In this document: in pieces, positions 6,195 to 9,501 of the stretch
How positions within the stretch are numbered: position 1 is the stretch's first letter
How the letters are laid out: every line of letters starts with the position of its first letter
Origin: Lentzea sp.
Lineage (GTDB): Bacteria > Actinomycetota > Actinomycetes > Mycobacteriales > Pseudonocardiaceae
NCBI GenBank assembly: GCA_030146905.1
Contig: JASLAV010000341.1
Location: forward strand, 1 to 9,501
Direction of reading: 5' to 3'
DNA length: 9,501 bases
Notes under the pieces: model-generated
What the model was told of the DNA's origin: nothing
Databases searched by the model: none
Seen by the model: only the letters and a program-made list of their open reading frames with translations
Translations under genes and position numbers: made by a program

Positions 6195-6201
6195 CGAGTC
6201 C

Positions 6202-6579
6202 GTGAGTTACTCGATAGCCCAAGCAGCGCAGCGCAGTGGGTTGTCCATCGACACCCTGCGCTACTACGAACGAATCGGGCTCGTCGACCCGCCCGCACGG
6301 GACTCGGGCGGGCGCCGCAGCTACTCGGAGGAAGACCTCGGCTGGCTGGCCTTCGTGACGCGCCTGCGCACGACCGGCATGCCGATCCGCATGATGCGCG
6401 AGTTCGCGCAGCTCAGGCACCGCGGCGACGTGTCGGCGGGTCGCAGGAGGCAAATCCTCGTCGACCACCGCGCCGACGTCCGCGCCCGCATCGCGGAGCT
6501 GCAGACGTGCCTGGAGGTGCTCGACTACAAGATCGACCACTACGCGACGGTCGAACAGGACCTGGAGGCGACGGCATGA
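6202..6579 (+). CDS. MerR-family transcriptional regulator, 125 aa
   Basis: The N-terminal winged helix-turn-helix is SYSIAQAAQRSGLSIDTLRYYERIGLV (2-28), followed by the wing RRSYSEEDLGWLAFVTRLRTTGMPIRMMREFAQL (38-71). The dimerisation coiled coil is about residues 83-118 (ILVDHRADVRARIAELQTCLEVLDYKIDHY). The C-terminal domain is very short, and a single cysteine (C103) lies in the coiled coil. There is no metal-binding CC or C-x-C pattern as in MerR, CueR or SoxR, so it is probably not a metal or iron-sulfur sensor; relatives of this subtype often accompany oxidoreductases. The GTG at 6202 gives the standard N-terminus. It carries its own MerR-type operator, which implies autoregulation. A second near-copy before the aldo/keto reductase 1.9 kb downstream names the likely target. 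Confidence 0.92.
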   Translation: MSYSIAQAAQRSGLSIDTLRYYERIGLVDPPARDSGGRRSYSEEDLGWLAFVTRLRTTGMPIRMMREFAQLRHRGDVSAGRRRQILVDHRADVRARIAELQTCLEVLDYKIDHYATVEQDLEATA

Positions 6580-6585
6580 GCCGTG

Positions 6586-6599
6586 GGGGTGCGCTCCCC
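6586..6599 (+). terminator. Possible terminator hairpin after merR
   Basis: GGGG, a 6-base centre (TGCGCT), then CCCC, beginning 7 nt after the merR stop; the whole 14 bp is palindromic except at two positions. The stem is short and there is no U-run. Confidence 0.3.
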
Positions 6600-6618
6600 G
6601 ACAGGCCCCGTCACCCCA

Positions 6619-6713
6619 CCCAGGGCGTGTCCCGTAAGTCTCGTCCGCGATAGTCGCGGCCGAGGGCCCCGACCGTGACTCTCATCGAACGGACTCACGG
6701 GACACGCCCTGGG
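6619..6713. repeat. 95-bp inverted-repeat unit (MITE-like or large bidirectional hairpin)
   Basis: The 22-bp arms at 6619-6640 and 6692-6713 are reverse complements with one mismatch (left arm starts CCCAGGGCGTGTCCCGT, right arm ends ACGGGACACGCCCTGGG). The 51-bp centre holds a smaller CGCGA/TCGCG hairpin (6646-6658). Ends of the form AGGGCGTGTCCCGTAAGTC resemble IS5-family terminal repeats of actinobacteria as I recall them; I could not check this. The flanks show no convincing target duplication. The right arm is coding sequence for the end of the minus-strand gene ending at 6682. It may be a MITE or a strong terminator between the convergent genes. Confidence 0.6.
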
Positions 6714-7248
6714 CCCAGACCGCCAACGCCTTCCCCGCGCCCGTCCGGATCGCGGCGCCGTCCAGCTCGATCCGCGTCTCGGCGATGCCCTTGGCCGGCC
6801 ATCGCGCGGCGACGACGACAGGTCCGGGCGGCGGCAGCGGGTGCACGTAGATGCCCTGGCGCAGGTGTGTCTCGCCGCCCCCGACGCTCGAAGTGACGTT
6901 CAGCGTCACCGTTCCGGTGGTGTCGCGACCGTGGTCGAGCGGGTCCAGCGTGGTGGCTTTGCGGCCGTCGCCGTACCGCACGGCGAGACCCGGCCCGTCA
7001 GGCGCCGGCGGGGGCGAGAGCGGGTGGTGCAGGAAATGCGGGATCTCCCTCGTCGCGGTCGAGAGGAACAACGCCAGGTTCAGCGTGAACCCGTCCGGCC
7101 AGTGCGAGACGCTTTCCAGGACGATGCGCACCTCGTCGGTCGCGGCGAGGTGGATCTGCTTGGTTTCCACGTGTGGCGTGGTGGTGTCGAATGGAGGAAG
7201 AAGAACCCTTCTTCCTCGCGGTTGCCCGTCGTCGAACAAACTTTCCAT
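6682..7248 (-). CDS. Hypothetical protein, 188 aa, C-terminus formed by an inverted repeat
   Basis: I do not recognise this protein. It has no signal peptide, transmembrane helix or obvious catalytic motif, so it is probably cytoplasmic. Its make-up suggests a beta-rich fold: KQIHLAATDEVRIVLESVSHWPDGFTLNLALFLS (30-63), a proline-rich loop HHPLSPPPAPDGPG (74-87), then GTVTLNVTSSVGGGETHLRQGIYVHPLPPPGPVVVAARWP (112-151) and ETRIELDGAAI (157-167). The ATG at 7248 is 6 nt after a TAGGTT box without a Shine-Dalgarno, which fits a leaderless start. The last ten or so residues (AQGVSRESVR) are encoded in the right arm of the 95-bp inverted-repeat unit. If that unit is an insertion, the natural end of the protein has been replaced. 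A perfect 10-bp hairpin (7194-7217) lies within codons 11-19. It faces merR tail to tail and sits 60 bp below the secreted-protein gene. Confidence 0.65.
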   Translation of the reverse strand: MESLFDDGQPRGRRVLLPPFDTTTPHVETKQIHLAATDEVRIVLESVSHWPDGFTLNLALFLSTATREIPHFLHHPLSPPPAPDGPGLAVRYGDGRKATTLDPLDHGRDTTGTVTLNVTSSVGGGETHLRQGIYVHPLPPPGPVVVAARWPAKGIAETRIELDGAAIRTGAGKALAVWAQGVSRESVR

Positions 7249-7254
7249 GGCTGG

Positions 7255-7260
7255 AACCTA
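7255..7260 (-). promoter_or_regulatory. -10 box TAGGTT of the hypothetical gene (leaderless)
   Basis: On the minus strand TAGGTT is followed by CCAGCC (6 nt) and the ATG at 7248. The -35 region would fall within the terminator hairpin at 7273-7302 and looks poor. Confidence 0.45.
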
Positions 7261-7272
7261 ACATCGATTGAT

Positions 7273-7302
7273 GGCGAGGGGACGGCTTGCCGTCCCCTCG
7301 CC
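7273..7302 (-). terminator. Strong hairpin terminator of the secreted-protein gene
   Basis: GGCGAGGGGACGG, loop CTTG, CCGTCCCCTCGCC: a perfect 13-bp stem with a 4-base loop, 6 bp after the stop codon of the gene ending at 7309. No long U-run follows, as is common for actinobacterial terminators. It separates that gene from the next minus-strand gene. Confidence 0.8.
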
Positions 7303-7308
7303 GGACAA

Positions 7309-7941
7309 TCAGCCGGAGTAGACGTACGGGATTTCCACCGCCGACGAGTTCACTTCACAGTAGGCCTCTGGCGGGTACGGCGAGCCGAACAGCGTGCACC
7401 CGCTCCACGGGTTCTCGGCCCAGTACCAGCCGTCGGGCAGCAGCATGGTGATGGTGGCACGCGCGGTGTAAGTGCCCGCGCACTGCTGTGCGCCCTGGAA
7501 GCAGTATCCGGTCGACGTGGACCAAGCCGACGTGCAGTCATAGCACTGGTAGAACTCGGCCTGGGACCTCACCTGGTCGTCGATGCGCATGTCGGACACC
7601 GCGCTGAGCTCTGCCATCGACTGGTTGGGCCCGGTCACCGTGCACACGACGTCGCCGTAGTACTGGGTCTTGGAGTCCACGAGGTAGAACTCGACGTAGT
7701 TCGCTTCCGTGTTGAATTGGATCTTGCCCACGCACCCGCCCATCGGCGGGTCCGCGGTGACTCCGGCGATTCCCGGCTTGCGAGCGATTTTCCCCGTGGG
7801 CAGTGAGATCTCCGAACGGAACTCCACCGTGTGGGTATCAGGTTCTGCTGACGCGCTCGGAGTGAATGCGGTGACTGTCGTGCAAGCCGCCACGACCGCG
7901 ATCAGGGAGCGCTTCACCGCAATGACAGTGGATCTTTTCAT
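7309..7941 (-). CDS. Secreted cysteine-rich protein of unknown function, 210 aa
   Basis: Residues 1-32 are a clear Sec signal peptide: basic MKRSTVIAVKRS, a hydrophobic core LIAVVAACTTVTAF, and SASA before the cut, with EPDTH starting the mature chain. The mature part (about 178 residues) has eight cysteines (C70, C100, C133, C136, C147, C154, C182, C195), an even number that suggests four disulfides. It includes the pair QCYDC and many aromatic residues near the C-terminus (GWYWAENPWSGC, VEIPYVYSG). No enzyme motif or binding module is recognised. ATG 7941 is chosen because GGAAGGAAG lies just upstream; the open frame runs further without Shine-Dalgarno support. Base composition looks less GC-rich than in the neighbours, which may mean horizontal transfer. 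It is monocistronic, ends in a strong terminator, and diverges from the aldo/keto reductase gene. Confidence 0.82.
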   Translation of the reverse strand: MKRSTVIAVKRSLIAVVAACTTVTAFTPSASAEPDTHTVEFRSEISLPTGKIARKPGIAGVTADPPMGGCVGKIQFNTEANYVEFYLVDSKTQYYGDVVCTVTGPNQSMAELSAVSDMRIDDQVRSQAEFYQCYDCTSAWSTSTGYCFQGAQQCAGTYTARATITMLLPDGWYWAENPWSGCTLFGSPYPPEAYCEVNSSAVEIPYVYSG

Positions 7942-7992
7942 GTGCTTCCTTCCCCCAGGAATTTGCCATGCCGGAGGGAAAGCACTGTCATT
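7921..7992 (-). repeat. 10-bp inverted repeat enclosing the start of the secreted-protein gene
   Basis: AATGACAGTG at 7921-7930 is the exact reverse complement of CACTGTCATT at 7983-7992. In the minus-strand mRNA this would be a 10-bp stem whose 52-nt loop contains the Shine-Dalgarno and ATG. One arm is in codons 4-7, the other in the leader. Confidence 0.45.
7945..7953 (-). promoter_or_regulatory. Ribosome binding site of the secreted-protein gene
   Basis: On the minus strand a GGAAGGAAG purine run lies a few bases before the ATG at 7941 (followed by CAC). It decides this start over longer in-frame extensions. Confidence 0.65.
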
Positions 7993-8086
7993 CCCCCCAG
8001 ACTGACGTGGATCCCATGATGGCCTTGTCAGGAATTCGTTGTACCGCTGATCGGGTGACCATGACGACATGACCGATGTGTCCGAC

Positions 8087-8117
8087 TTGAGCTGGAGCGC
8101 GCTCCAGGTTCTACCGT
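8087..8117 (+). promoter_or_regulatory. MerR-type promoter-operator of the aldo/keto reductase gene
   Basis: The -35 is TTGAGC (8087-8092) and the -10 is TACCGT (8112-8117), with a 19-bp spacer. The perfect 16-bp palindrome CTGGAGCGCGCTCCAG (8092-8107) fills most of the spacer. Aligned without gaps to the merR promoter (6164-6194), 25 of 31 positions are identical. GTG follows the -10 by 6 nt, so the transcript is leaderless. This is the expected layout for activation by the MerR protein encoded at 6202. Confidence 0.8.
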
Positions 8118-8123
8118 GGGGTC

Positions 8124-9101
8124 GTGGACCTGAAGCGGAAGAAGATCGGTGAGCTGGAGGTCGGGCCGCAGGGCCTCGGCTGCATGGGGATGTCGGAGTT
8201 CTACGGCACCGGCGACGAGGCGGAGTCGATCGCGGTGATCCACCGCGCGCTGGAGCTCGGCGTCACGTTGATCGACACGGCGGACATGTACGGCCCGCAC
8301 GTGAACGAGGAGCTGGTCGGCCGCGCGCTCGCGGACCGCAGGGACTCCGCCGTGCTGGCGACGAAGTTCGGCATCGTGCGCGACGAGGGCGGCGGCCGCT
8401 CCATCCGCGGCGACCGCGCCTACGTGCGCTCGTCGGTCGAGGGGTCGCTGTCGCGGCTCGGCGTGGACGTGATCGACCTCTACTACCTGCACCGCGTCCC
8501 GGCGGACACGCCGATCGAGGAGACCGTCGGAGCGATGGCCGAGCTGGTCACCGAGGGCAAGGTGCGGTTCCTCGGCCTGTCCGAGGCGGGCGCCGAGACC
8601 CTGCGCCGGGCTCACGCCGTGCACCCGATCACCGCGCTGCAGAGCGAGTGGTCGCTGTGGTCGCGCGACATCGAGGCCGAGATCGTGCCGACAGCACGTG
8701 AGCTGGGCATCGGCCTGGTGCCGTACTCGCCGCTGGGCCGTGGTGTGCTGACCGGTCGTTTCGCCTCCTCCGCCGACTTCGGCGACGGCGACTTCCGCGC
8801 CGCGAACCCGCGGTTCTCCGGCGGGAACCTCGACGCGAACCTGAAGATGGTCGCCTCGCTGCGCGCGTTGGCCGAGGAGCGCGGCGTCACGGCCGGGCAG
8901 CTCGCGCTGGCGTGGGTGCAGCACCGCGGCGACGACGTCGTGCCGATCCCGGGCACCAAGCGGATCAAGTACCTGGAGGAGAACGTGGCGGCGGCGTCGC
9001 TCGCGTTGTCCCCGGAGGACCTGGCCGCGATCGAGGCCGCGGTGCCTGCGTCGGCGGTGGCCGGAGACCGGTATCCGGACATGAGCTCGATCGGTCGTTA
9101 G
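8124..9101 (+). CDS. Aldo/keto reductase, 325 aa
   Basis: A cytoplasmic NADPH-dependent carbonyl reductase of the (beta/alpha)8 aldo/keto reductase superfamily, full length. The catalytic tetrad is D51 and Y56 (LIDTADMYG), K81 (ATKFG) and H123 (LYYLHRV). Other marks are [11 protein letters not shown] (18-28) near the N-terminus, [43 protein letters not shown], and the cofactor-binding end [17 protein letters not shown]. The wording resembles the AKR13-like group of YajO/pyridoxal reductase-type proteins; the substrate is unknown, with reactive aldehydes or quinone-like compounds possible. The GTG at 8124 is set by the family N-terminus and by the -10 box 6 nt upstream. The MerR-type operator in its promoter points to induction by the MerR regulator at 6202, perhaps in response to an electrophile or other small molecule. 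Confidence 0.95.
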   Translation: MDLKRKKIGELEVGPQGLGCMGMSEFYGTGDEAESIAVIHRALELGVTLIDTADMYGPHVNEELVGRALADRRDSAVLATKFGIVRDEGGGRSIRGDRAYVRSSVEGSLSRLGVDVIDLYYLHRVPADTPIEETVGAMAELVTEGKVRFLGLSEAGAETLRRAHAVHPITALQSEWSLWSRDIEAEIVPTARELGIGLVPYSPLGRGVLTGRFASSADFGDGDFRAANPRFSGGNLDANLKMVASLRALAEERGVTAGQLALAWVQHRGDDVVPIPGTKRIKYLEENVAAASLALSPEDLAAIEAAVPASAVAGDRYPDMSSIGR

Positions 9102-9121
9102 AACACACGTTCGAATCATCC

Positions 9122-9168
9122 CCAGGGTTGTCCACAGGGTGGGGACAGAAAGCTGTGGACAACCCTGG
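9122..9168. repeat. Perfect 16-bp inverted repeat with two DnaA boxes, between convergent genes
   Basis: CCAGGGTTGTCCACAG (9122-9137), a 15-nt loop, then CTGTGGACAACCCTGG (9153-9168). Each arm contains one exact TTGTCCACA 9-mer. As a hairpin between the aldo/keto reductase and the flavodoxin-fold gene it could terminate both transcripts; as duplex DNA it presents two inverted DnaA boxes 17 bp apart. Confidence 0.75.
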
Positions 9169-9500
9169 ATTCATGTGGACAACTGGGCGGCAACAGTCGC
9201 GCCGAGCTCCCAGCACGCCTCCAGGTCGGCCTTCGCCGGTTCACCCGTGACGGTGACGTGCTGGGCCGCCTTCTCCCAGCCCAGCCCGGTCGTGGCCGTC
9301 TCCACGCTGCGCACTGCACCTGTCGTGTCGTTGTTGCCGTGCACGTACAACCCGAACGGCCGCCCGCGCGTGGAGTCGAGACACGGGTAGTAGACGGTGT
9401 CGAAGAAGTGCTTCAGCGCACCGCTCATGTAGCCGAGGTTCGCGGGCGTGCCCAGCAGGTAGCCGTCGGCCTCCAGGACATCCACAGCGGTTGTGGACAA
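9128..9500. promoter_or_regulatory. Cluster of DnaA-box 9-mers
   Basis: Exact copies of TTGTCCACA, the GC-rich actinobacterial form of the TTATCCACA box, lie at 9128-9136 (plus), 9154-9162, 9174-9182 and 9492-9500 (minus). A 7-of-9 match, ACATCCACA, is at 9478-9486. dnaA, dnaN and other origin genes are absent, so this is more likely an outlying DnaA-binding site than oriC. Two of the boxes are coding (Leu-Ser-Thr) in the flavodoxin-fold gene. Confidence 0.5.
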
Positions 9501-9501
9501 C
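9171..9501 (-). CDS. NADPH-dependent FMN reductase / flavodoxin-fold oxidoreductase (partial, enters from right edge)
   Basis: The frame is open to the right edge, giving the last 110 or so codons; the start is outside the window. The visible part is the C-terminal half of a flavodoxin-like fold: VDVLEADGYLLGTPANLGYMSGALKHFFDTVYYPCLDSTRGRPFGLYVHGNNDTTGAVRSVETATTGLGW. The segment GTPANLGYMSGALKHFFD corresponds to the flavin-phosphate and isoalloxazine contact loop of NAD(P)H-dependent FMN reductases and WrbA-like proteins. It probably transfers electrons from NAD(P)H to flavin or quinones in the cytoplasm; the exact substrate is unknown. The TTG at 9500 is unlikely to be the true start because the fold's first strand and P-loop are missing. 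It is convergent with the aldo/keto reductase, with a hairpin in the 69-bp gap. Its last codons and the TTG at the edge coincide with DnaA boxes. Confidence 0.85.
   Translation of the reverse strand, partial: LSTTAVDVLEADGYLLGTPANLGYMSGALKHFFDTVYYPCLDSTRGRPFGLYVHGNNDTTGAVRSVETATTGLGWEKAAQHVTVTGEPAKADLEACWELGATVAAQLST

Noticed and set aside
6028..6201. N-terminal extension of merR into the toxin gene
   Set aside because: Overlaps the toxin in another frame; MerR proteins start at SYSIAQAA, and the promoter with its -10 box directly precedes GTG 6202.
6841..7806. Plus-strand frame of 321 codons across the two minus-strand genes
   Set aside because: It spans a terminator and two opposite genes, and its composition is shadow-like with no start signal.
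8028..9119. Minus-strand frame of 363 codons opposite the aldo/keto reductase
   Set aside because: Shadow of the clearly recognised aldo/keto reductase.
9122..9182. Chromosomal origin (oriC)
   Set aside because: Too few boxes and no dnaA, dnaN, rpmH or AT-rich unwinding stretch; kept only as an outlying DnaA-box cluster.

Overview
The window is high-GC DNA with GC-rich third codon positions, frequent GTG/TTG starts and many long antisense shadow frames. This points to an actinobacterium. The gene set and protein wording (SigE-family sigma factor, mycothiol-type DinB-fold protein, DasR-type site before a GH18 chitinase) fit the Pseudonocardiaceae (Lentzea, Saccharothrix or Amycolatopsis relatives); the genus is inference. 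I count 14 protein-coding genes, two cut by the window edges. I see no tRNA, rRNA, CRISPR array or transposase. No gene-free stretch exceeds 300 bases.

Region 1 (1-3428). On the minus strand lie a SigE-family sigma factor and, overlapping its stop by ATGA, a single-pass membrane protein that leaves the left edge; together they look like a sigma/membrane-partner operon. Upstream on the same strand are a Gfo/Idh/MocA oxidoreductase and a TIGR03083-type DinB-fold protein. The latter is divergent from upp (uracil phosphoribosyltransferase), with only 33 bp between the start codons.

Region 2 (3429-4852). A secreted single-domain GH18 chitinase is preceded by a DasR-like palindrome lying just upstream of a -10 box, so it is probably controlled by N-acetylglucosamine status.

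Region 3 (4853-6167). A TetR regulator is divergent from a small ribbon-helix-helix antitoxin followed by a Doc/Fic-type toxin. A 17-bp inverted repeat in the shared 56-bp gap overlaps promoter elements on both sides. The toxin's Fic motif lacks its histidine (Arg instead), so it may be inactive.

Region 4 (6168-9101). A MerR regulator and an aldo/keto reductase carry nearly the same promoter-operator (25 of 31 positions identical, 19-bp spacer, central palindrome), although about 1.5 kb separates them. They look like a regulator and its target. Between them lie two minus-strand genes (an unrecognised protein and a secreted eight-cysteine protein) and a 95-bp near-perfect inverted-repeat unit.

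Region 5 (9102-9501). A flavodoxin-fold reductase enters from the right edge. It and the adjoining gap hold four exact TTGTCCACA DnaA-box 9-mers.

Across the window, seven genes share a TANNNT box exactly 6-7 nt before the start codon and lack a Shine-Dalgarno sequence, which indicates leaderless transcripts.
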